A DNA stretch of 5,597 nucleotides, from positions 1-5,597 of the forward strand of contig JAESUT010000047.1 of assembly GCA_016762995.1 (NCBI GenBank), given 5' to 3'. Both the position numbers and the translations under genes were made by a program. This DNA comes from Gammaproteobacteria bacterium (GTDB lineage: Bacteria > Pseudomonadota > Gammaproteobacteria > Pseudomonadales > Pseudohongiellaceae). The notes beneath the pieces were generated by a model, which worked only from the letters and a program-made list of their open reading frames with translations, ran no database searches and had not been told where the DNA came from. Below are positions 1-5,597 of the stretch, one piece after another (the first letter of the stretch is position 1; the number at the start of each line of letters is the position of its first letter).

Positions 1-1727
1 ACGCCACTGACCAAGCCAAAAGCAGTCATATCTTGGGGCAGGTTCACGCACATCTCCTGCAAAGCGCTGTCGTGAAAGATTACGTAGGGCGGTACACCCT
101 TGTCCTCAGCAAACTGCCGTCTGCATTCACGTAGCGCTTCCCACAGGGCAACATCGACATCATCGGACAGTGGAGTTTTGGTTTGCCGCTTTGCCGTTTT
201 TTGCTTAACGTCAACTCGAAGCTGAATCGTCTCCTCGCCGCGCAGCAAGGGTCTGCAGCTTTCCTCCAGCCGAAGTGCGCCGAAGCGCTCTAGGTCGACG
301 CTCAGATACCCTCTGGCGACCAATTGCCTGAACACTGAGCGCCATTGGTTATTGTCCAATTCTTTGCCGATGCCGTGGGAGGCTAGCCGGTGGTGATCGA
401 ACTGAAATATTTTGTCGTTTTCGGCGCCGCGAAGCACGTCGATGAGGTGGTTTACTCCGAAGCGCTGGTTGGTGCGATAGGCGACGCTCAATGCTTTTCT
501 TGCCGCCTCAGTGCCATCCCAAGTTTGTGGAGGGTCGAGACAGCAGTCGCAATTGCCACAAGCATGCTCTAGTTGATCGTCAAAATAGCCGAGCAGGGCT
601 TGACGACGACAGGTGGTAATCTCACAGAGACCGAGCATCGCGTTCAGTCGGTGTTGCTCCGCACGCTTATGTTCTTCGCTGCCATCTGAGCCTTCCATCA
701 TCTGTCTTAGTTTAATGACATCCTGCAAACCGTAGATCATCCACGCATCGGCAGGCTCGCCATCACGGCCCGCCCGCCCGGTTTCCTGATAGTAAGACTC
801 TATCGTCTTCGGCAGGTCCAAATGAGCGACGAAACGCACATCGGGCTTATCGATTCCCATGCCGAAGGCGATGGTGGCTACGATGATTACTCCCTCGTCG
901 CGCAGGAATCTGCTCTGATGATCTGCTCGAGTCTCTGCAGGCAGTCCAGCGTGGTAGGGAAGCGCATTGAAGCCCTGCGCTTGCAGCCAGTAGGCAATGT
1001 CCTCTGTCTTCTTTCTTGAGAGGCAATACACGATGCCAGCATCATTTAGGTGCTCGTCCTTCAAGAACTTCAAGAATTGCTGCTTTGCATTGTGTTTTAA
1101 CGCGATGCGATAGCAGATGTTAGGGCGGTCGAAGCCGGCGATGAACTGGCCCGCCTCTTCTAATTGTAATCGACTGATGATCTCAGCGCGGGTTCTCGCA
1201 TCTGCGGTCGCGGTAAGCGCGATGCGCGGTATTTCGGGAAACAGTTCGTGTAGCAGGCTTAGCTTTAGATAGTCGGCTCGAAAATCATGACCCCACTGCG
1301 ATACACAATGGGCTTCGTCGATGGCGAAAAGAGAGATTGGAGCTTCTTGAAGTAGCCTTAACGTGCTCGCCTGAGTGAACCGCTCCGGTGCTATATAGAG
1401 TAGGTCCAATTCGCCAGCTAGCAGTGACTGCTCGATCTCTCTGGCCTCGGCCGCGCTCAGTGTAGAATTGAGAAAGGAGGCGCGTACGCCCAATAATCTC
1501 ATTGCGCTTACCTGATCTTGCATCAAGGCGATCAGGGGGGAGATAACGACGCCACAACCCTCGCGCACGAGTGCAGGAATCTGATAACAGAGCGACTTAC
1601 CGCCGCCGGTAGGCATCAAAACCAGAGCATCATCGCCAACGATAAGCGCTTCGATTATTTGGTCTTGGGGAGGGCGGAAAGACGAAAAGCCAAAAACAGA
1701 ATGTAAAATGTCGTGTGCACTACTCAT
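1..1727 (-). CDS. recQ: ATP-dependent DNA helicase RecQ, 3' end cut by window edge
   Basis: Superfamily 2 3'-5' DNA helicase of recombination repair and stalled-fork processing. The frame is open for 575 complete codons from the ATG at 1725-1727 and leaves the window without a stop. Visible motifs are: Walker A (PTGGGKS, residues 39-45), DEAH box (137-140), the RecQ aromatic-rich loop SQWGHDFR (143-150), TATA motif III (172-175) and motif [12 protein letters not shown] (314-323). The zinc module has Cys373, 390, 393 and 396, with the same spacing I recall for E. coli RecQ. The RQC winged-helix region covers roughly 405-510. The HRDC domain begins near 522 and is cut by the edge; about 35 residues are probably missing. 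The order helicase-Zn-RQC-HRDC is that of bacterial RecQ, and no motif is damaged. No Shine-Dalgarno sequence precedes the ATG, but the alignment to E. coli begins within about ten residues of it, so this start is preferred. It is transcribed away from all other genes here. Confidence 0.97.
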   Translation of the reverse strand, partial: MSSAHDILHSVFGFSSFRPPQDQIIEALIVGDDALVLMPTGGGKSLCYQIPALVREGCGVVISPLIALMQDQVSAMRLLGVRASFLNSTLSAAEAREIEQSLLAGELDLLYIAPERFTQASTLRLLQEAPISLFAIDEAHCVSQWGHDFRADYLKLSLLHELFPEIPRIALTATADARTRAEIISRLQLEEAGQFIAGFDRPNICYRIALKHNAKQQFLKFLKDEHLNDAGIVYCLSRKKTEDIAYWLQAQGFNALPYHAGLPAETRADHQSRFLRDEGVIIVATIAFGMGIDKPDVRFVAHLDLPKTIESYYQETGRAGRDGEPADAWMIYGLQDVIKLRQMMEGSDGSEEHKRAEQHRLNAMLGLCEITTCRRQALLGYFDDQLEHACGNCDCCLDPPQTWDGTEAARKALSVAYRTNQRFGVNHLIDVLRGAENDKIFQFDHHRLASHGIGKELDNNQWRSVFRQLVARGYLSVDLERFGALRLEESCRPLLRGEETIQLRVDVKQKTAKRQTKTPLSDDVDVALWEALRECRRQFAEDKGVPPYVIFHDSALQEMCVNLPQDMTAFGLVSG

Positions 1728-1735
1728 TGCGCGGC

Positions 1736-1750
1736 AGTATACCGTATAGT
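1736..1750. promoter_or_regulatory. Imperfect palindrome overlapping probable recQ -10 box
   Basis: Read on the minus strand, this is ACTATAC-G-GTATACT, matching in six of seven arm positions. Its recQ-proximal end is TATACT (1741 to 1736), a good -10 hexamer. Transcription would begin near 1729, almost at the recQ ATG. On the plus strand the other arm gives TATAGT (1745-1750), also -10-like and pointing toward the acyltransferase gene. No good -35 hexamer lies 16-18 bp upstream on either strand. It does not fit the CTG-N10-CAG LexA box. It could be an operator or simply an AT-rich promoter core; this is inference from sequence only. Confidence 0.35.
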
Positions 1751-1921
1751 TACCAGATTCTATTGCTACTATTGATGATGGTAGGTAAATCTTTGCAACA
1801 CGGCTAGATTTTGCAGAAATTAGCTCGCCACCTGACTGGCAGAATGGGTTTAGCCATCGAGCTATGTGATAGGGCTTCCATGGGCTTGGGCGTTTCACCC
1901 GACGGCTGTTATGAGCGAATT

Positions 1922-1969
1922 GTACGAAGAATAGTACGAAGAATAGTATGAAGAAGAATACGAACGAAA
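1922..1969. repeat. Four 12-bp tandem repeats upstream of the acyltransferase gene
   Basis: Units are GTACGAAGAATA (1922-1933), an identical copy (1934-1945), then GTATGAAGAAGA (1946-1957) and the more diverged ATACGAACGAAA (1958-1969). The array ends 25 bp before the GTG start at 1995. In the frame of the downstream gene each unit reads Tyr-Glu-Glu-x. The fourth codon is an amber stop in the first two units, Glu in the third and Lys in the last, so the array is not translated as one piece. It is probably a minisatellite made by slippage, or a decayed coding tail. Confidence 0.75.
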
Positions 1970-1978
1970 AGAAAGCTC

Positions 1979-1983
1979 GGGAG
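1979..1983 (+). promoter_or_regulatory. Ribosome binding site of the acyltransferase gene
   Basis: GGGAG lies 11 bases before the GTG at 1995. An in-frame TAA occupies 1992-1994, so translation cannot start further upstream in this frame. This supports GTG 1995 as the start, although the spacing is slightly long. Confidence 0.5.
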
Positions 1984-1994
1984 CCACTGAATAA

Positions 1995-2675
1995 GTGCCA
2001 AGTATCCTAAACAGACTCGAAAAACTGAAGGCGAAACGGCGCGGTATCCGTATTCATGATTTCAGCAAACTTAGCGCGCAATCTCATCTGATCATGGAGG
2101 AGAATTCGCGATTAGCTGATGTGCGGGTTCGATTGCCTAAAGCGGATCAGCCGCTCACTATGGGCGCTTACAGCTATATGCGCGAGGGCGGTGAGATATG
2201 GAATCTCGAATCGATAGGCAGGTTCTGTTCAATCGGGCGCAATGTGGTTCTGGGTCAACCGACAGATAACCATCCAATCGATTGGGTTTCCAGTAGCATG
2301 TCTGTAAGCGGAGCCTATGAGGCGAGCTGCGTCTATTCCAGCATAGGTCACGATGTTTGGATCGCCCATAATGTAGTTGTTATGGCTGGGGTAAAAATTG
2401 GCGACGGGGCCGTTATTGGGCGCAATGCAGTGGTCACCAAGGACGTTGAACCCTATCAAATCGTAGTAGGTAATCCTGGGAAGGTGGTGCGTACACGTTT
2501 TACTATGGAGCAGATTGTGAGTCTTATGAAGAGCGAATGGTGGAACATCGACTACGCCGCGCTTCAAGACTTACCTTTTGATGACGTTGATGCCTTTTTG
2601 AAGCGACTGGAAGAACAGATGCCTGCAGCGGACTATGCGTCAGTCGAAATTCGCAATAGAAAGATTCAAAATTAG
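1995..2675 (+). CDS. CatB/XAT-type hexapeptide-repeat acyltransferase
   Basis: This 226-residue protein should fold as a left-handed beta helix and act as a trimeric, cytoplasmic acetyl- or acyl-CoA transferase. Hexapeptide repeats are visible at about 66-90 (IGRFCSIG, 74-81) and again at 117-160 ([13 protein letters not shown], then [15 protein letters not shown], ending in [10 protein letters not shown]). The segment [10 protein letters not shown] (91-100) matches the loop that in xenobiotic acetyltransferases (CatB, Vat) carries the catalytic histidine, here His93. Length is close to the 210-220 residues usual for that family. The N-terminal 35 residues are basic and helical-looking; the C-terminal 60 form a helical cap. 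The start is GTG directly after an in-frame TAA. Relatives acetylate chloramphenicol or streptogramins, but many chromosomal members act on sugars or unknown acceptors, and the neighbours do not identify a substrate. The class is secure, the substrate is not. Confidence 0.9.
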   Translation: MPSILNRLEKLKAKRRGIRIHDFSKLSAQSHLIMEENSRLADVRVRLPKADQPLTMGAYSYMREGGEIWNLESIGRFCSIGRNVVLGQPTDNHPIDWVSSSMSVSGAYEASCVYSSIGHDVWIAHNVVVMAGVKIGDGAVIGRNAVVTKDVEPYQIVVGNPGKVVRTRFTMEQIVSLMKSEWWNIDYAALQDLPFDDVDAFLKRLEEQMPAADYASVEIRNRKIQN

Positions 2676-2773
2676 AAGACATGGCTATTTCTTCTCATCA
2701 GCATAAATATTTGCTAACTCTATCTTTCAGTGCTGCTAGTATCATGGCGGCTTAACTCCCGAGAAATAATATT

Positions 2774-3715
2774 TTGACTCTTTCTAATCTAGACCCAATA
2801 GAAAAATCTGCAGCAGCTTTTTTCGCTAGCAATCAGAGTGATGCGCGCAGGATCTTTCATGGCCGGGGGCAACGCTTTCCCGGCCTCGAACATATCTGCA
2901 TCGACTGGTTTCGACCGCTGATTCTAATTACTGCGTATGCTGAGATAGATGATATCGAGGAATTGACTCAGATGTTGTTGTTAGCCGATGGGCTTAAGCA
3001 AATTCGCACGATCGTACTGCAGAATCGATTCGAGCGCGGTGCCCCGGCACAGACCATCTATGGCGATAAGGCAGGCCCATTGATCGCAAACGAGGGTAGT
3101 CTGAGATTCGACGTGCATCCTGGCACGCAGCAGAATACTGGCTTGTTTCTCGATATGCGCTGCTTGCGCGACTGGTTGCTTGAAAACAGTCGTGATGCCA
3201 ACCTGCTGAACCTTTTCGCCTATACCTGCTCGCTCTCGGTGGCCGCTCTTGCCGGTGGCGCGAGATCGGTAACCAACGTGGATATGAGTAAGACCAGTAT
3301 CAAGTGGGGCGAAGCGAACCATACTCTAAATCAGCAAGATCTACGCAGCGTGCAGTCGATCCCGCATAACCTATTTAAGTCCTGGGGAAGAATCAAACAA
3401 TTTGGCCGCTACGATATAGTGATTATCGATCCCCCCATGCGGCAGCGCGGAAGTTTCGATTCAGCAAAAAACTACGCTGCAGTAATGAAGAAGCTTCACA
3501 ATTTCTGTGCGCCGGGTGCGAAAGTCATCGCTACAATTAATAGCCCTTTTCTGAGCGGCGACTATCTACAGGAACTCTTCGAGAAGCACAATCCTGAGGG
3601 GTCCTATCTAGGGGAGATGGCTGTCGCGCCGGAATTCGAAGACAAGTTTCCCGAACGTGGTCTCAATATCTGTCTTTTTGAGATGCCGAATTTTGGTAAT
3701 CCGGCTGTCAGCTAG
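2774..3715 (+). CDS. Class I SAM-dependent methyltransferase, RlmK/RlmI-like, stand-alone
   Basis: Predicted SAM-dependent methyltransferase of 313 residues, probably acting on rRNA or another RNA. The C-terminal half is a Rossmann methyltransferase of the RlmI / RlmL-K group: TGLFLDMR (122-129), SAM-binding motif I LLNLFAYTCSLSVAALAGGA (144-163), the acidic residue in NVDMS (Asp170), and motif IV DIVIIDPP (214-221). The region after DPP resembles RlmK (m7G2069 of 23S rRNA) more than RlmI. The N-terminal 110 residues carry the conserved stretch IFHGRGQRFPGLEH (27-40). They show neither the PUA domain of RlmI nor the THUMP and RlmL methyltransferase parts of the E. coli fusion. The start is TTG at 2774, with GAGA at 2761-2764 as a weak ribosome binding site. 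An in-frame TAA at 2753-2755 bounds the start, and the next in-frame ATG is deep in the protein. The fold is sure; the exact target base is not known. Confidence 0.88.
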   Translation: MTLSNLDPIEKSAAAFFASNQSDARRIFHGRGQRFPGLEHICIDWFRPLILITAYAEIDDIEELTQMLLLADGLKQIRTIVLQNRFERGAPAQTIYGDKAGPLIANEGSLRFDVHPGTQQNTGLFLDMRCLRDWLLENSRDANLLNLFAYTCSLSVAALAGGARSVTNVDMSKTSIKWGEANHTLNQQDLRSVQSIPHNLFKSWGRIKQFGRYDIVIIDPPMRQRGSFDSAKNYAAVMKKLHNFCAPGAKVIATINSPFLSGDYLQELFEKHNPEGSYLGEMAVAPEFEDKFPERGLNICLFEMPNFGNPAVS

Positions 3716-3731
3716 GATGGATGATGCTGCC

Positions 3732-3750
3732 GGTTTGCCTAGGGCATACC
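3732..3750. other. Hairpin after the RlmK-like gene
   Basis: GGTTTGCC (3732-3739) and GGCATACC (3743-3750) pair in seven of eight positions around a 3-base TAG loop, 16 bases after the stop codon at 3713-3715. No T-run follows, so it is not a standard rho-independent terminator. It may stabilise the 3' end of the transcript or assist factor-dependent termination. Confidence 0.35.
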
Positions 3751-3804
3751 CCAGTACATGTTGGATAACTACTAAATATCCGGCTGAATTGAATCGAGTG
3801 GAGT

Positions 3805-3825
3805 GAGTGATGAGTGATGAGTGAC
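3805..3825. repeat. Heptamer tandem repeat over the ICMT-like start codon
   Basis: Two GAGTGAT units followed by GAGTGAC, preceded by the partial copies GAGTG and GAGT at 3796-3804. Each full unit creates an ATG at its junction with the next, so the array holds two ATGs (3810 and 3817) and several GTGs. ATG 3810 opens a 4-codon frame (MSDE, stop TGA 3822-3824). ATG 3817 begins the real gene with the same first four residues. Confidence 0.7.
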
Positions 3826-4356
3826 GAATCGCATGGGGAGCCAACCCAAGACAAACAGGATGTAACAGATATGCGAGAAGATAAGAAAGATAAGAAAGAT
3901 AAGAAAGGCGCTGCAGTTAAATTCCCACCACCTGCGATATTTGCGTGCGCAATCCTGTTGGGAGCATGCCTTCAATATCTGTGGCCTGCGGGGCTTGGCA
4001 TCCCAGAATTCGCTGAAATTTTCGGCTACTTGCTCGTGCTGTTTGGCATCACGATAGCGATTCTCGTGGCGACTTCATTTAGGCGAGCAGGCACAGCCAT
4101 CGAACCTTGGAAGCCTACTACTTCGATTGTAACAACTGGCTTGTACGCCTGGTCTCGTAATCCTATCTATGCGGGATTTTGCCTGATTAGCATGGGTGTT
4201 GGAGTTGCCAGCAATAGCCTCTGGATTTTCATTAGCTTTATTCCGGCTGCCTTCCTTCTCTACCATGTTGCGATTGCGAAGGAAGAGGCCTATCTGGAAG
4301 AGAAGTTTGGTGAAGAGTATACCGATTACAAGAAGAAGGTTCGGCGCTGGATTTAG
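3814..4356 (+). CDS. Isoprenylcysteine carboxyl methyltransferase (ICMT)-family membrane methyltransferase
   Basis: Integral membrane methyltransferase of the ICMT/PEMT superfamily, 180 residues from GTG 3814 or 179 from ATG 3817. Residues below count from ATG 3817. A hydrophilic N-terminus (1-35) contains Asp-Lys-Lys three times (22-30). Two clear membrane helices follow (about 37-57 and 66-87). Then comes the C-terminal signature: GLYAWSRNPIYAG (108-120), a further hydrophobic pair (about 119-151), EEAYLEEKFG (156-165), and a closing YTDYKKKVRRWI. The RNPIYxG and ExxLxxxFGxxYxxY elements form the SAM and active site in this family. Bacteria lack prenylated CaaX proteins, so the substrate here is probably a lipid or small molecule; it is unknown. 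An in-frame TGA at 3811-3813 bounds the start. GGAG at 3800-3803 sits 10 bases before GTG 3814 and 13 before ATG 3817, so the start is ambiguous by one codon. The 98-bp gap upstream makes tight coupling to the previous gene unlikely. Confidence 0.9.
   Translation: MMSDESHGEPTQDKQDVTDMREDKKDKKDKKGAAVKFPPPAIFACAILLGACLQYLWPAGLGIPEFAEIFGYLLVLFGITIAILVATSFRRAGTAIEPWKPTTSIVTTGLYAWSRNPIYAGFCLISMGVGVASNSLWIFISFIPAAFLLYHVAIAKEEAYLEEKFGEEYTDYKKKVRRWI
3880..3906. repeat. Three perfect 9-bp repeats inside the ICMT-like gene
   Basis: GATAAGAAA occurs three times in a row, encoding Asp-Lys-Lys repeats in the cytoplasmic N-terminal tail, a few residues before the first membrane helix. Gain or loss of a unit keeps the frame, so copy number could vary without breaking the protein. 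Confidence 0.85.
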
Positions 4357-4414
4357 ATTCAGGCGACGAGCACCGAATTTAGATTTGAATACCGCTACCT
4401 AAGATAGCTGCCTC

Positions 4415-4419
4415 AGGGA
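4415..4419 (+). promoter_or_regulatory. Ribosome binding site of the VOC gene
   Basis: AGGGA lies 8 bases before ATG 4428, which is good spacing and supports this start over the second in-frame ATG at residue 5. Confidence 0.65.
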
Positions 4420-4427
4420 ATACAGTA

Positions 4428-4838
4428 ATGAAGCCACGCATGAGCATGATTACACTCGGTGTAGATGATATAGAAAGATCGGTAAAGTTTTATCGTGACG
4501 GACTTGGGTTTCCGCAGTTGGAGTCGCCACCTGAAGTTGCCTTTTTTACTCTAAATGGGACCTGGCTGGGTCTATATGGAAGAGCGGCCTTGGCAGAGGA
4601 CGCAATGGTTTCGGGAAAGGGCGAGGGCTTCAATAGTTTCTCAATTGCGCACAATCTCGAGAGCGAAGCGGAAGTAGATGAAGCGATGAAGGAGGCGATT
4701 GCCGCTGGAGCAACGCTGGTAAAAACTCCGCAGAAAGTATTTTGGGGTGGCTATTCTGGCTACTTCAAAGATCCTGATGGTCATCTCTGGGAATTAGCAC
4801 ATAACCCCTTTGAATGGATTGGACCGAAGGATAGCTGA
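4428..4838 (+). CDS. VOC-fold (glyoxalase / bleomycin-resistance type) protein
   Basis: This 136-residue protein has the usual single-chain length of the vicinal oxygen chelate superfamily, made of two beta-alpha-beta-beta-beta modules. Module 1 starts ITLGVDDIERSVKFYRDGLGF (8-28). Module 2 starts at FSIAHNLES (71-79) and ends with the signature GYSGYFKDPDGHLWELAHNP (108-127). Of the family's metal-ligand positions, His75 and Glu122 are visible, but the first-strand position usually held by His is Leu10. Metal binding is therefore uncertain, and it may be a non-enzymatic or differently coordinated member. Members include glyoxalase I, extradiol dioxygenases and fosfomycin or bleomycin resistance proteins; none can be assigned here. 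It lies 71 bp after the ICMT-like gene and 69 bp before the thiolase-like gene, on the same strand, so co-transcription is possible. Confidence 0.92.
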   Translation: MKPRMSMITLGVDDIERSVKFYRDGLGFPQLESPPEVAFFTLNGTWLGLYGRAALAEDAMVSGKGEGFNSFSIAHNLESEAEVDEAMKEAIAAGATLVKTPQKVFWGGYSGYFKDPDGHLWELAHNPFEWIGPKDS

Positions 4839-4892
4839 TCGCGCGCTCGAGGAATTTCTCGTGGCATTGAGCCGATTACTGCGTCAATTACT

Positions 4893-4899
4893 AGGAAGG
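4893..4899 (+). promoter_or_regulatory. Ribosome binding site of the thiolase-like gene
   Basis: AGGAAGG lies 8 bases before the TTG at 4908. It is the strongest Shine-Dalgarno sequence in the window. It fixes the start at TTG, since no ATG or GTG in this frame lies between the upstream in-frame stop (4836-4838) and the conserved ILVGAGQ stretch. Confidence 0.75.
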
Positions 4900-4907
4900 T
4901 ATCCCCT

Positions 4908-5597
4908 TTGTTAGATTCAACACCCATATTGGTTGGAGCCGGCCAATTCACTGACAGACAGACTAGCCCTCAGCTGGCGCACTCGCCGATGGGCATCGCC
5001 GCTGAGGCTGCAAAGGTCGCACTGGCTGATACGGGTGTCGGGCACAAACTAGCGGTAGAGATAGACACGCTTGCCGTGGTTCGAATATTCCAGGATTCCT
5101 ACAACAAACCACGCGTTGCAGCCTCAAACGGCCGCGCGGAGAATCCACCTCGTGCAGTAGCTAAAAGAATAGGCGCCAATCCGACAAATGCCATCTACAG
5201 CAATGTTGGAGGAAACACGCCACAGAAATTGATTAACGAGATGGCGGAGCGCATTAGCCAAGGCGACGTGTCTGTTGCACTTCTTACCGGTTCCGAAGCG
5301 ATTCGAACGGCGCAGCTTGCATTAAGAAACAATATTGATCTGAATTGGCAGGAAGAGGAGCCTGGTTCACAGGAAGATCGGGGCATAGGCGAGGCCTTAG
5401 CAAGCGCTCATGAGATTGCTCATGGCTTGATTGCACCCATTCACGCCTATCCTCTTTTTGAGAATGCAATTCGAAAGGAGAGAGGGCGGTCTGTCGAAGA
5501 GCATCTGCTAGCAATGGGAGAATTGTTTACACCCTTTACTGATGTTGCTGCAGACAATCCCTTCTCTTTCTATGGTACGCGGCGCTCTGCAATAGAA
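4908..5597 (+). CDS. Thiolase-like protein type 1 (annotated as acetyl-CoA acetyltransferase), 3' end cut by window edge
   Basis: The N-terminal 230 residues of a thiolase-fold protein; no stop before the edge. Recognisable stretches are ILVGAGQFTDR (7-17), ENPPRAVAKRIGA (78-90), YSNVGGNTPQKLINEMAERI (97-116), VALLTGSEA (123-131), YPLFENAIRKERGRS (181-195) and the start of VAADNPFSFYG (213-223). These are typical of proteins named acetyl-CoA acetyltransferase that belong to the TLP1 / SCP2-thiolase-like group, usually about 500 residues with an added C-terminal domain. In classical thiolases the segment at 100-105 would contain the nucleophilic Cys in a CxSG context; here it is GGNTPQ, and no cysteine occurs in the visible part. 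Ordinary thiolase chemistry is therefore doubtful, and a CoA-ester binding or altered role in lipid metabolism is more likely. The TTG start is supported by a strong ribosome binding site. The preceding VOC gene ends in the same frame. Confidence 0.88.
   Translation, partial: MLDSTPILVGAGQFTDRQTSPQLAHSPMGIAAEAAKVALADTGVGHKLAVEIDTLAVVRIFQDSYNKPRVAASNGRAENPPRAVAKRIGANPTNAIYSNVGGNTPQKLINEMAERISQGDVSVALLTGSEAIRTAQLALRNNIDLNWQEEEPGSQEDRGIGEALASAHEIAHGLIAPIHAYPLFENAIRKERGRSVEEHLLAMGELFTPFTDVAADNPFSFYGTRRSAIE

Larger units (their letters stand above)
1728..1994. other. Intergenic gap between recQ and the acyltransferase gene
   Basis: The 267-bp gap should carry promoters for both flanking genes. 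Besides the palindrome at 1736-1750 and the 12-bp repeat at 1922-1969, I see only tiny open frames: 1844-1951 (35 codons), 1911-1934 (7 codons) and 1948-2010 (20 codons, running into the acyltransferase gene). None has a clear ribosome binding site or a recognisable product. No tRNA, rho-independent terminator or mobile element end is visible. Confidence 0.6.

Noticed and set aside
1736..1757. LexA (SOS) box upstream of recQ
   Set aside because: The CTG-N10-CAG spacing is not present; the two CTG-like triplets are in the wrong orientation and spacing.
1844..1951. A 35-codon open frame ([10 protein letters not shown]...) ending in Arg-Arg-Ile-Val repeats within the 12-bp array
   Set aside because: No ribosome binding site and no recognisable family; its tail is just the repeat array read in another frame.
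2229..2567. 112-codon open frame on the minus strand
   Set aside because: Lies wholly antisense to the well-supported acyltransferase gene and shows no domain or ribosome binding site.
2674..2695. AGAAGA / TCTTCT inverted repeat over the acyltransferase stop
   Set aside because: The stem is A/T-rich with a 10-base loop and no T-run; too weak for a terminator.
1728..2773. Integron cassette with a catB gene and attC site
   Set aside because: No integrase, no paired core sites of the GTTRRRY type and no imperfect attC palindrome around the acyltransferase gene.
4351..4385. Nine-base direct repeat ATTTAGATT at 4351-4359 and 4377-4385, overlapping the ICMT-like stop codon
   Set aside because: Short and AT-rich with no further copies; it can arise by chance and has no flanking element.
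4848..4861. CGAG-GAATTT-CTCG hairpin after the VOC gene as a terminator
   Set aside because: Only a 4-bp stem and no following T-run; the thiolase-like gene starts soon after.
5195..5514. Minus-strand open frames of 63 and 76 codons at the right end
   Set aside because: Antisense to the thiolase-like gene, whose family motifs are continuous through this stretch.

Overview
The window looks like an ordinary chromosomal segment of a proteobacterium, most likely a gammaproteobacterium. The basis is an end-to-end resemblance of the RecQ protein to the E. coli enzyme (from memory, no search run), and an RlmK-like methyltransferase and thiolase-like protein type 1 of kinds common in marine gammaproteobacteria. 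The species is not identifiable. There are no tRNA or rRNA genes, transposases, integrases, CRISPR arrays or phage genes.

Layout. Positions 1-1727 (minus strand) hold recQ, cut by the left edge within its HRDC domain. Positions 1728-1994 are a 267-bp gap upstream of both recQ and the next gene. It holds a palindrome over the probable recQ -10 box and a four-unit 12-bp tandem repeat. Five plus-strand genes follow: a CatB/XAT-type hexapeptide acyltransferase (1995-2675), a stand-alone RlmK-like SAM methyltransferase (2774-3715), an ICMT-family membrane methyltransferase (3814 or 3817 to 4356), a VOC-fold protein (4428-4838), and a thiolase-like protein type 1 that runs off the right edge (4908-5597).

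The plus-strand genes are separated by gaps of about 70-100 bp and share no obvious pathway, so they are not a tight operon. Three of the five start with GTG or TTG, and a fourth may start with GTG. Possible functional links are RNA or DNA maintenance (RecQ, RlmK-like protein) and CoA/lipid or small-molecule chemistry (ICMT-like, VOC, thiolase-like), but these are loose.

I found no convincing new multi-gene system. The points most worth a second look are small: short tandem repeats placed just before or at the start of two genes, a probable near-leaderless recQ promoter inside a palindrome, and a thiolase-fold protein with no cysteine in its visible 230 residues.
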